From NCBI GenBank assembly GCA_947447825.1, contig CANFLL010000028.1, forward strand, positions 1 through 44,022: a DNA stretch of 44,022 nucleotides, in the 5' to 3' direction. The translations under genes and the position numbers were made by a program. The notes under the pieces are model-generated. The model did not search any database. It had not been told where the DNA came from and saw nothing but the letters and a program-made list of their open reading frames with translations. The stretch comes from Chitinophagaceae bacterium (GTDB taxonomy: Bacteria > Bacteroidota > Bacteroidia > Chitinophagales > Chitinophagaceae). Positions 36,585 through 44,022 of the stretch are shown here, one piece after another (positions within the stretch are counted from its first letter, which is position 1; every line of letters starts with the position of its first letter).

Positions 36585-39110
36585 ATGATATACAAATCGC
36601 TTAAACACTGTTTTTTATTCTCTATTAGTATTATTCTTGTAGTTGCTACAGTAAAAGCACAGGTCACTTTGAAAGACAATGGTACTAAGGTTACCATCTC
36701 TAATGGTCTAATCTCAATGGTTGTGGTAAAAGGGAGTGCTCAAGTAACTTCAGTTTCCTACAAGGGTAGTGTTAACCTATTAGGAAGTAAGGGAGATTAT
36801 TACACAGTCCATGTAACGCATGATTCTGTTGATGCGTGGTTAGGTTTAAGTGCATCAAGTTTTAAGGTAGTTACCAATACGGCTGATGAAGTGGATATTG
36901 CTATGAAGAATCCAAAATTGGGTGCTGATTCTGTAAATGTTAATGGCTTTTTCGATGTCACGAAGCATTATGTAGTCCATAGGGGCGATGCTGGTTATTA
37001 CACCTATGTAGTTTGGAAGCATCATGCCAACCAACCTGCAGGAGGGTTTTATCAACAACGTACCACTTTTGATGGTTGTTCGTTGTTTAATTCTAGTTCA
37101 ACCCGTACTAGTTATGATTACTCCGGTGTTGAGAAAAACGGGGCTTCTATTGGTGGTGACTTGTTAACTAATTCTATAACAAATGCTGTATATAAACTTC
37201 CATTAACTAGTTACTACACTGATTCCGTTGGGTACACTGAGGATCATTATCCTGTTTGGACCAAGTATGATTGGGCAGTTTATTCTGGTGATTCCACTTC
37301 TAATCACAATACATGGGGTTCTGCCTGCGACCAGTATGGTATCTGGAGGCTATGCCCTAGTGAAGAATTTTTAAATGGTGGTCCTACCAAGTTGCGTGGA
37401 GGTGTGCAAGCAGGGGAGGTAGATTTGAATACCAATGAAGGTCATGGAATTGGCAACGTTGATAATTCTATTTCTAAAGGTTTAGAATGGCAGAAAGTAT
37501 ATGGTCCTTTTAAAATGTACTTTAATGCTGGAACCGACCATAACCAATTATGGGCTGATGCGCAACAAAAAGGAAAACAAGAAGTGGCGCAATGGCCATA
37601 TAGTTGGGTAAATGAACCAGATTCTGTGTACACCAAAACCCGAAGCAATGTAATTGGGCAGATAACTGTTCCCGGTAAATCTACTGCCTATGCAATGGTT
37701 ATTTTAGGGAAGGATACAAGCTTTGGAGATGATACTGGAATTAATTGGATGTTTCAAGGTGGCACTAACTATCTATTTTGGAACAAAGCTGATTCCACAG
37801 GTCGATTCTCTATTCCTAAAGTTCGCCCAGGAACATATAAATTATTCTCTTACATACCAGGCATATTCAACGAACTCCAGATAAAGAATATAGTGGTAGG
37901 TGTAGATTCAACTACAGACTTAGGTATTATTAATTGGGATGCTCCCATGCGTCAACAAACTATATGGCGAATAGGTACGCCAGACCATAGTGCAGGAGAG
38001 TTTAAATGGGGGCAACGTATGAGGCAGTTTGGGTTGTGGTGGCGTTACCTAGAAGAAACAGGGCAAAACGATTTAAACTATACTATTGGTCAGAGTAATG
38101 AAGCCACCGATTGGTATTATGCTCAACCTGTTGTGGCAGTTGCAAAGGGTGCTTATTTTGCACCTAAATGGAACGTGAAATTTAATCTATCTACTATTCC
38201 TCCTAATCCTGCCGTTGTGCGCTTTGCTTTGAGTGGTAGTATGGGGTCCGCTTACTACATTGATGTTAATGGTACTACAATTACGCCTGGTGGCACAAAA
38301 GGTGTATATACTATTGATGATATGGCATATTACAGAGATAATATCAAGGTAGGGCAATATTCTTATGCAGAATATTCATTCAATCCCAAACTACTAAAAC
38401 TTGGAGATAACACCATTACTATTCGTCAGCGAAAGACAGCATCAAATACATGGGATACCACAAAAGGAAAACCAGTATTGCCTGGCGGTGGAATTCAATA
38501 TGATTGTATAGAGTTGGCCGCAGGAAAAATAGTTTCCTCATCTTCCTTATTACCACTTTCTTTAACTCAATTTGTTGGTACACTACTAAAAGATAAGACT
38601 TGTCTTGTTTGGACAACTACTAACGAACAAAAAACTAAAGTTTTTGAAGTTGAAACTAGCACAGATGGAAAGGTATTCAGTACGCTGAGTAGCGTATTGG
38701 CCAATGGAGGTATCAATAGTTTTGCCAGATACCAATTTGTTGATGAAGCCCCAAAAGATGGAATAAATTATTATAGATTAAAAATAGTTGACAATAATGG
38801 AATTTATACTTACAGTAAAACAATATCAATAAACAAAGCACTTTCAACTAAATCAATAGAGCTAACAGCTGTTTATCCAAATGCATTCAGCAATCAGCTT
38901 ACTGTAAATTGTAATGCAGCCAAAAGCGAGAAAATAGAAATGCAAATAGTTTCTTCAAATGGAATAGTGCTAAAATCAATAAAAGTTGCCGTACAAAAAG
39001 GAAAAAATAGTTTGCAATTAAACAATTTAGAGGCTTTGGCATCAGGTGTCTATTTTCTAAAACTTATTGGGGTCGATTCAGGCACAGTGCAAAGGGTTGT
39101 TAAATTGTAG
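36585..39110 (+). CDS. PL4 rhamnogalacturonan lyase with T9SS tail
   Basis: The 841-residue protein starts at ATG 36585 (the in-frame TTG at 36555 would precede the signal peptide, which ends VATVKAQ). It shows the three-part layout of PL4 rhamnogalacturonan endolyases: a large N-terminal beta-sandwich catalytic domain (about 25-360, with TKHYVVHRGDAGYYTYVVWK, WTKYDWAVYSGD and NEGHG), a fibronectin-like domain (about 370-455, RFSIPKVRPGTYKLFSY), and a C-terminal carbohydrate-binding-like domain (about 455-640, TIWRIGTPDHSAGEFKWG, GGIQYDCIEL). The enzyme would cut rhamnose-galacturonate bonds in the rhamnogalacturonan-I backbone by beta-elimination. Catalytic Lys and His were not assigned with certainty. 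The tail has a beta-sandwich (VWTTTNEQKTKVFEVETS) and a T9SS domain ending SGVYFLKLIGVDSG, so the lyase should sit at the surface. Confidence 0.88.
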   Translation: MIYKSLKHCFLFSISIILVVATVKAQVTLKDNGTKVTISNGLISMVVVKGSAQVTSVSYKGSVNLLGSKGDYYTVHVTHDSVDAWLGLSASSFKVVTNTADEVDIAMKNPKLGADSVNVNGFFDVTKHYVVHRGDAGYYTYVVWKHHANQPAGGFYQQRTTFDGCSLFNSSSTRTSYDYSGVEKNGASIGGDLLTNSITNAVYKLPLTSYYTDSVGYTEDHYPVWTKYDWAVYSGDSTSNHNTWGSACDQYGIWRLCPSEEFLNGGPTKLRGGVQAGEVDLNTNEGHGIGNVDNSISKGLEWQKVYGPFKMYFNAGTDHNQLWADAQQKGKQEVAQWPYSWVNEPDSVYTKTRSNVIGQITVPGKSTAYAMVILGKDTSFGDDTGINWMFQGGTNYLFWNKADSTGRFSIPKVRPGTYKLFSYIPGIFNELQIKNIVVGVDSTTDLGIINWDAPMRQQTIWRIGTPDHSAGEFKWGQRMRQFGLWWRYLEETGQNDLNYTIGQSNEATDWYYAQPVVAVAKGAYFAPKWNVKFNLSTIPPNPAVVRFALSGSMGSAYYIDVNGTTITPGGTKGVYTIDDMAYYRDNIKVGQYSYAEYSFNPKLLKLGDNTITIRQRKTASNTWDTTKGKPVLPGGGIQYDCIELAAGKIVSSSSLLPLSLTQFVGTLLKDKTCLVWTTTNEQKTKVFEVETSTDGKVFSTLSSVLANGGINSFARYQFVDEAPKDGINYYRLKIVDNNGIYTYSKTISINKALSTKSIELTAVYPNAFSNQLTVNCNAAKSEKIEMQIVSSNGIVLKSIKVAVQKGKNSLQLNNLEALASGVYFLKLIGVDSGTVQRVVKL

Positions 39111-39531
39111 AAAGTCAAGTATTGATGACTTAAGGCTTAATTCTATGTAAGGGTGTGTAAAAGTTTTTTTTAATAAAAATGATATGTCGGACTTAGAGAT
39201 GCAAATCAATGCGTATTGAAAATTGAACAAACTTTTGTGTAACCAATAACACATAACTGAATGTTATGTTAGAACCGTACCTACTAAATGTCTGTAATGA
39301 GTTGGGAATAAAGTGTCTAGTAAGGGTATACTTTTAATAGCAAACATGCATCTCTTACTTATGTAAACCTATCCGCAATCCTGACAGATATTAAAGACCT
39401 GTCAGGACATACAATGCTTTTGGGTTTTCTTATTCTATTTTGATTTAGTTCTATATTGCTTTACCTAATTGAATTCCAGTTAAAAACCAGTTCAATTTCT
39501 TGAACAATCAACTACCTGCTGTTGAAATCGG
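39111..39531. other. Gene-free gap between convergent units, with short palindrome
   Basis: A 421-base AT-rich gap between the PL4 gene (plus) and the photolyase gene (minus). The only structured item is CCTGACAG (39380-39387) with CTGTCAGG (39399-39406), a hairpin type common in Bacteroidota intergenic space. No gene seen. Confidence 0.5.
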
Positions 39532-41007
39532 TTATAGCGATTCCAGAAATCTTTGTGCGTTTGATAGGTGCATCTGTTGTTTTGTTTCGGGCATTTTATC
39601 GAAACTACCTACTAACATTCCCAGCCTGGGGTTTTGTAAAAAGAAGTCTCTATGCACATGCATGAATCTCCAGAATAGTCCGTCCCATATATTTTGCCAT
39701 TCACCTTTTTTGTAATCGCTCATTTTCATGAGGTAATTACTACCGCTTATATAGGGCTTTGTCGACATCAATCCGCCATCTGCAAACTGGCTCATGCCAT
39801 AAACATTTGGCACCATCACCCAATCGTAAGCATCTATAAATAGCTCCATAAACCAACGATATACTTCGTTGGGGTCGAACTCGCATAGTAGCATAAAGTT
39901 TCCCAATACCATCAATCTTTCTATATGGTGACAATATCCTGTTTCTAACACTTTTTTAATCGTGCTATCTATGGGTGCAATCCCCGTTGTACCATTCCAG
40001 AAGGATGCAGGTACCTTTCTAGTAAATTTCCAGTAATTTCTTGTCCGTTCCTCAGTGCCTTTCATTTGATAAACAGCCCTTATAAACTCTCGCCAACCAA
40101 TAATTTGCCTCACAAACCCTTCCAAAGAATTTAAAGGAATATTATTTTCAATTCCAAAACGCAGTGTTTGCTCTATTATATAGTTTGGAGTTAATATTCC
40201 CACATTAAGCATTGGGGTTAGCACGCTGTGGTTCAGGAAGTTTTGATTGGTAACTATCGCGTCTTCAAAAGCACCAAATGAGGAGAATCTTTCTGCAAAA
40301 AACTCCTGCAACCATGCTTTGCTTTCTTCAAAAGTGGTAGGGTAAAGGAATCGAGCATTCAGTTCGCCGTAGTTATCTCCAAAATACTGTTGGGTATAGG
40401 CAATAGCTTCGGTGTAAAACGAATTTGACTGTAAGAAATTAACTTTTGGTGGCAATTTATCTTTGGGATATTTTAACCTGTTCTCATCATCATAAGTCCA
40501 TTTTTCGCCAAGAGGTTGCTGGGAACTATCCAATAATATATTCCTTTTTATCCGCTGATTCTTGTAAAAGTCAGTCTGAAACAGTCGCTTCTTATCCTTA
40601 AAGTAAGTATCAATTTCGGTAGGGGTATTGATAAAAAGAGCAGTAGAATGCTTTTTAGTTTGTATACCACAAATGGCAGATGCTTTGGTAATCCTTTTTT
40701 CGAGCCAATTATCAGTTGTATCTATGTATTCAAATGAATCAATACCATTTGCTTTTAAATGAGGGATAAGCTTTCTAATATCGGAAAACTCATTGTAAGC
40801 ATCAATGTATACCACCTCAATGTTTTTTGATTGAAGGTAGTTTTCATAGAACTTCATACTCGCCCTGTGAAAAGCAATTTTCTGTTTATGAAAATTATAT
40901 TGTTTAAAATAAAGCCACTCTTCTACCAGATATAAAGTATTGCAGTTGGCCAAAAGTGGGTTTTGTTCAAACAGTTGATGCGGGAAAACGATACCTATTA
41001 CGCTCAT
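39532..41007 (-). CDS. Cryptochrome/photolyase-related protein (DPRP type), Fe-S ligands absent
   Basis: The 491-residue protein belongs to the deoxyribodipyrimidine photolyase-related (PhrB/CryB) family: IGIVFPHQLF start, alpha/beta antenna domain to about 130, then helical FAD domain with GYCHHIERLMVLGNFMLL, VMVPNVYGMSQFADGG and TKPYISGSNYLMKMSDY. Related prokaryotic (6-4) photolyases bind a [4Fe-4S] cluster through four Cys, three of them in a YCxGCxY...CPFN segment before LYW. Here the segment reads YKKGEWQNIWDGLFW, with none of these Cys, and the upstream MxCL Cys is Pro-Ile-Asp. So it should bind FAD but not the cluster. Repair of (6-4) lesions or light sensing are both possible. It follows the FAD-domain gene by 12 bp and is surely co-transcribed. 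Confidence 0.85.
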   Translation of the reverse strand: MSVIGIVFPHQLFEQNPLLANCNTLYLVEEWLYFKQYNFHKQKIAFHRASMKFYENYLQSKNIEVVYIDAYNEFSDIRKLIPHLKANGIDSFEYIDTTDNWLEKRITKASAICGIQTKKHSTALFINTPTEIDTYFKDKKRLFQTDFYKNQRIKRNILLDSSQQPLGEKWTYDDENRLKYPKDKLPPKVNFLQSNSFYTEAIAYTQQYFGDNYGELNARFLYPTTFEESKAWLQEFFAERFSSFGAFEDAIVTNQNFLNHSVLTPMLNVGILTPNYIIEQTLRFGIENNIPLNSLEGFVRQIIGWREFIRAVYQMKGTEERTRNYWKFTRKVPASFWNGTTGIAPIDSTIKKVLETGYCHHIERLMVLGNFMLLCEFDPNEVYRWFMELFIDAYDWVMVPNVYGMSQFADGGLMSTKPYISGSNYLMKMSDYKKGEWQNIWDGLFWRFMHVHRDFFLQNPRLGMLVGSFDKMPETKQQMHLSNAQRFLESL

Positions 41008-41019
41008 AACTACTCAATG

Positions 41020-42117
41020 TTATTTGTAAATCTTCTTTAGGTTTAATTTATTCCAGTAAGCAAAAAAAGAAGGATAATAGCCAGTTACACTAGTAGAAAT
41101 CCAATCTCTTGCTTCTTCTGTTCCTGCATAACCTACATTGAGCGGATGCTCTTTATAGTAGATGTTTTTTAAATGATATGCGTCTACCAGTGACGAAAAT
41201 GAGCCAATATAAACCTGAATATTGGGGATGTTCTTGCTTAAAGCCATCATAAAATCGATACACTTATCACTAACAGGATAGGCGGCGAAAAAGGAAGGTT
41301 CCAACAATAGAATCCTGTTGCCCGATTCGTCTTTTTGCCATATCGGATCTAAATTGTAGTAGTTATAAATAAAAGTAGGCAGTTCATCATTTACCTGCAA
41401 AACATCAGATTGCGGAAGGGGGGTAGCCGCATCAAAATGTTGTGTTTCCTGCAATTCTGCAGGTACAGTCATCCTTTCGAGCTCTTGGTAAATGGTATCT
41501 AAAAAAGTAGTTGCTTGCGTTGTGTTGGTGAACTTATTAATGTTCTCTTGGTTGGCATAATATTTTTTACCGCTATTAGCACCACAAACCCATTGCCAGC
41601 TACAGGCATTGCTAGCCCAATCGCCATCTAGCAGGTGATAGTACATCCATTTTGCTGGTTGTAGCCAATGTAACTGTGCTACGTTGCAAGCCAAAGAGGC
41701 GGTGTACATTCTGCAATGGTTGTGCATATAACCGCTTTCGTACAATAACTTAATGGCGGTATCTATACCCTCTATTCCTGTTGATGCAGTATAGATGGGA
41801 GAAGAAATTCCGTAATTTGAAACAGGGGTTTGGTCTTGTTTAATGGCAGTATTAATGTCTTTTACCTGCGCTACCCGTTGAAAATAATCTCGCCAGCATA
41901 GTTCTTTTACGAACGGCTCTATCTGCCATAGTTTATAACCTTTACTCAAAACATGTTCCAGCACCTGCCTCGTACTGATAACACCCCTAGAAATGTAAGG
42001 AGACAAATAGGTGACAGCTCCGTGCACATAATTGCGTGTTTTTGCATAAACCACAGGGTCTATTGTGTCTAGTTTATCAACTATTGCTGTATAATCTGTT
42101 TCAAAATTAAATTCCAT
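41020..42117 (-). CDS. FAD-binding domain photolyase homolog without antenna domain
   Basis: The 365-residue protein starts directly in the FAD-binding fold of DNA photolyases and cryptochromes: YLSPYISRGVIS near residue 37, ELCWRDYFQRVAQV, GYMHNHCRMYTASLACNVAQ, DWASNACSWQWVCGANSGKKYYANQ-type flavin-site region (about 165-190). The usual N-terminal alpha/beta domain (about 130 residues, antenna pigment binding) is missing and the first residues MEFNFETDYTAIVDKL leave no room for it. The C-terminal 130 residues (ELPTFIYNYYNLDPIWQ, RILLLEPSFFAAYP, IQVYIGSFSSL) look like an additional domain. It forms a two-gene operon with the DPRP gene. It may be a light-dependent repair or regulatory flavoprotein; the exact role is open. 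Confidence 0.8.
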   Translation of the reverse strand: MEFNFETDYTAIVDKLDTIDPVVYAKTRNYVHGAVTYLSPYISRGVISTRQVLEHVLSKGYKLWQIEPFVKELCWRDYFQRVAQVKDINTAIKQDQTPVSNYGISSPIYTASTGIEGIDTAIKLLYESGYMHNHCRMYTASLACNVAQLHWLQPAKWMYYHLLDGDWASNACSWQWVCGANSGKKYYANQENINKFTNTTQATTFLDTIYQELERMTVPAELQETQHFDAATPLPQSDVLQVNDELPTFIYNYYNLDPIWQKDESGNRILLLEPSFFAAYPVSDKCIDFMMALSKNIPNIQVYIGSFSSLVDAYHLKNIYYKEHPLNVGYAGTEEARDWISTSVTGYYPSFFAYWNKLNLKKIYK

Positions 42118-42668
42118 TTCATTGAGCTATTTAGGTGGCAGAAGTTTGCTTGAATGGTGCGTTAACATAAATAGAATTCAAAAGTTTATATGTCTAGTGT
42201 CAGGTTCATGTATTTATTCCTCAATCGCTGCACACATGTGCTACTATCTTACAGCAAGGAGTTTGGGTTTAAATAAAACAATAGACAGTGAGTGGCATCT
42301 ATGCATTCATAAATCGCTCATGTATCATTATGTTTTCCTGCAAGGATGAGGCGAGAATCACTCTTTTTTTTTGCTTTTTGTAAATGAGTTGTATAACTAG
42401 TGGTACTTCTGTTTTACATACCATGTCATTCAGGTTGTCTTAATTTCAGAACACGCTTCACTTCTGAGTTCTAAATTCAAAAACTACATGTTCTATTCTT
42501 GTATTTTGCTCTTTGTAATCTGCTGTGTTTTTTTCACCAAACGGAATTGGGTTTACATTTGGCTTTTACAACAGGCATTATGCTTTAGTAGGGTGTTGAA
42601 TATATTTGTCAGCAATCCTTTTTTGTTTGCTTGTAATCTACATCTGACAAAATTTTTATAGATACGAT
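42118..42668. other. Divergent intergenic region, promoters of photolyase and GH43 genes
   Basis: The 551 bases between the minus-strand photolyase operon and the plus-strand GH43 gene hold no convincing gene; a 75-residue plus frame at 42122 has low-quality composition. A TAnnTTTG match TACATTTG is at 42554-42561. Confidence 0.5.
42554..42561 (+). promoter_or_regulatory. Candidate -7 element TACATTTG before GH43-like gene
   Basis: TACATTTG fits the Bacteroidota TAnnTTTG consensus and lies about 108 bases before the start at 42669. No clear -33 element was placed. Confidence 0.4.
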
Positions 42669-43760
42669 ATGAAGAAAAATAGAGCTTTTTTAAGTACTTC
42701 AATGCTATTGTGCATTGTTTTCGTTTTAGGGACAACTAACCTACATGCTCAACAAGTACCTATTAAAGATACTCTGCAATTTAAAAATGGAAATTTCGAT
42801 GAGTTCCTAGAATGGAAGGATACACGTGGCGAGCTAATTAATGCCCACGACGGTGGTGTCATTTTTGTGAATGGTAAATATTATTGGTATGGCCTAGCCC
42901 TCAGAGCTTTAGGACAAGATAAGGGTGAAAACAATGGAGCTGCCACCACAATTGGAATCAATTTGTACAGTTCTAGTAACCTGTTAGAATGGAATTACGA
43001 AGGTGTAATCTTATCAACTTCACAAAATGTAATTAGTCCTCTTCGTGCCCCGATGAGACTTGAAAGACCTAAAATTATTTGTAATATAAAAATAAAAAAG
43101 TTTGTGATGTGGTTTCATTATGTTGGTTATCCTGGTACACACGGGCAACAAATTGGCTTGGCAGAAGCGGGTGTGGCAGTTTCAGACAACATTAAAGGGC
43201 CATTTGAATATCTAGGGCATTACAGGCCAATAAATGACAGTGGAGCGGTAAAAGATTGTACACTTTTTATGGATAATGATACTACAGCTTATTTTGTTTT
43301 CGACCGAAAAATGCCCGAAGGTTCAAGGTGTTTACACATTGTGAAACTCACAGACGACTTTTTGCATGCTACAGATAAATGGGCTAAAATCGATGTTGCT
43401 AACAGATGGGAAGCACCCGCAATTATAAAGCAGGGAGATATTTACTTTTTAATAACCTCTGATGTGTCTGGATGGAAAGCAAATGCTGCAAAAACTTTTA
43501 AATCAACCAATATAATGGGGCCTTACATCGAAGTTGGCAATCCATGCATAGGCGAGCAAAATCAAAATACTTACAACACGCAATGTACCTACGCTTTTAA
43601 TGTAATCGGAAAAAAGAACCTGTCAATTATTATGCTCGAAAGGCATAATACAACTAATTTTTTTAAGTGTTCTTATGTTTGGTTACCCATAGAAGTCAAC
43701 AATAGTAAAGAGCTTTTATTTCCCTACCGGAAAGAGTGGAGCCTTAGTTCTTTATATTAA
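42669..43760 (+). CDS. GH43-like exo-beta-1,3-galactanase-type enzyme, secreted
   Basis: The 363-residue protein has a signal peptide ending NLHAQ (about 28). It resembles the GH43 subfamily 24 of exo-beta-1,3-galactanases: INAHDGGVIFVNGKYYWYGL near residue 57, LERPKIICN with Glu132, VKDCTLFMDNDTTAYFVF with Asp196, and RWEAPAIIKQGDIYFLITS with Glu248. That subfamily trims the beta-1,3-galactan core of arabinogalactan proteins and lacks the usual GH43 base. The family INAHGGG is INAHDGG here. Together with PL4 and the other enzymes this supports an arabinogalactan/rhamnogalacturonan substrate. It is followed after 50-60 bases by the group II intron fragment. Confidence 0.82.
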   Translation: MKKNRAFLSTSMLLCIVFVLGTTNLHAQQVPIKDTLQFKNGNFDEFLEWKDTRGELINAHDGGVIFVNGKYYWYGLALRALGQDKGENNGAATTIGINLYSSSNLLEWNYEGVILSTSQNVISPLRAPMRLERPKIICNIKIKKFVMWFHYVGYPGTHGQQIGLAEAGVAVSDNIKGPFEYLGHYRPINDSGAVKDCTLFMDNDTTAYFVFDRKMPEGSRCLHIVKLTDDFLHATDKWAKIDVANRWEAPAIIKQGDIYFLITSDVSGWKANAAKTFKSTNIMGPYIEVGNPCIGEQNQNTYNTQCTYAFNVIGKKNLSIIMLERHNTTNFFKCSYVWLPIEVNNSKELLFPYRKEWSLSSLY

Positions 43761-43818
43761 TCAATTGAAGGTTACCCAAATAAATGGGAAAGTAAAAGTA
43801 TTTTGATACACACACACA

Positions 43819-43873
43819 CGTCATCGTACGGTTCTGTGAGAGGCTTGGGCTGAAATGCCCTTGCCTACTCGAC
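43819..43873 (+). mobile_element. 3' end of a group II intron (end of domain V and domain VI)
   Basis: CGTACGGTTCTGTGAGAGGC followed by TTGGGCTGAAATGCCCTTGCCTACTCGAC-type sequence matches the 3' half of domain V, the linker and the bulged-A domain VI hairpin (GGC..GGGC / GCCC..GCC) of bacterial group II introns, ending in AC at 43872-43873. The 5' half of domain V and the rest of the intron are not upstream; instead a (CA)n run at 43808-43819 meets it. So this is a truncated fragment in plus orientation. Confidence 0.6.
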
Positions 43874-44022
43874 GGTGTGTCGTGAATCAGTTACTCTTAT
43901 CAAAGAGGATACTTGAATGTTGTATAGAAGATGGAAGAAGGTCTTCCGCAATCGTTGTGCAAGCGAAGGTTGCAAACCACCTCTCGGTGCTTGTTTAGTA
44001 ATGAACTGGTATTGAACGGAAA
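43874..44022. other. Unassigned end of window
   Basis: The last 149 bases hold no complete gene. GTGTG at 43875-43879 directly after the intron fragment resembles the GUGYG start of group II introns, so a second or composite intron could begin here and continue beyond the window; this is speculative. Confidence 0.3.

Noticed and set aside
42122-42349. 75-aa frame divergent from the photolyase operon
   Set aside because: Cys/Tyr-rich, unordered composition and no upstream signal; it lies in a promoter region.

Overview
The window looks like a piece of a Bacteroidota chromosome, most likely Chitinophagales-like. The supporting signs are an AT-rich sequence, a complete ECF sigma / FecR / SusC / SusD module, secreted proteins ending in type IX secretion (T9SS) C-terminal domains, TAnnTTTG-type promoters without obvious Shine-Dalgarno sites, and a PID-CTERM-like small protein. 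No rRNA, tRNA or CRISPR array was seen. Family names come from motif recognition by eye, not from database searches.

Layout. 1-2.7 kb: a small PD-(D/E)XK nuclease-like gene, then an ECF sigma factor and its FecR anti-sigma factor. 2.8-8.0 kb: SusC with an STN signalling domain, and SusD. 8.0-8.66 kb: a stack of four different repeat types. 8.66-17.3 kb: three tandem paralogous beta-helix proteins and an SGNH hydrolase. 17.5-18.1 kb: a second copy of the PD-(D/E)XK gene, facing the first and sharing its promoter. 18.5-20.6 kb: a broken HaeIII-type restriction-modification locus (5' part of the methyltransferase, 3' part of the endonuclease) with two small coupled genes between the stumps. 20.7-21.1 kb: nine tandem 42-bp units, followed by an orphan 320-aa protein. 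22.8-24.5 kb: GH29 alpha-L-fucosidase. 24.8-33.1 kb: a 2669-aa T9SS adhesin-like protein and an 84-aa PID-CTERM-like protein. 33.3-39.1 kb: a probable beta-propeller lyase or hydrolase, a GH43 enzyme and a PL4 rhamnogalacturonan lyase with a T9SS tail. 39.5-42.1 kb: two photolyase-family genes on the minus strand. 42.7-43.8 kb: a second GH43-like enzyme resembling exo-beta-1,3-galactanases. The window ends in what appears to be the 3' tail of a group II intron.

How the genes fit together. The sigma/FecR/SusC/SusD unit is a classical sensing and import module. The surrounding secreted enzymes (PL4, GH29, two GH43 types, SGNH esterase, candidate propeller lyase and the triple beta-helix set) point to rhamnogalacturonan-I or arabinogalactan-type plant glycans. 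This substrate assignment is inference from enzyme content. Several products carry T9SS tails, so part of the enzymes is probably attached to the cell surface.

The most unusual aspects are: the double beta-helix paralogs with a conserved acidic motif and one copy that ends exactly at the domain border; the gutted HaeIII-like locus filled by a two-gene cassette; the facing pair of nuclease-like genes; intergenic repeats whose periods are 7, 21 and 42 bp, several starting at the first base after a stop codon; and a photolyase pair in which one member lacks the usual Fe-S cysteines and the other lacks the antenna domain.
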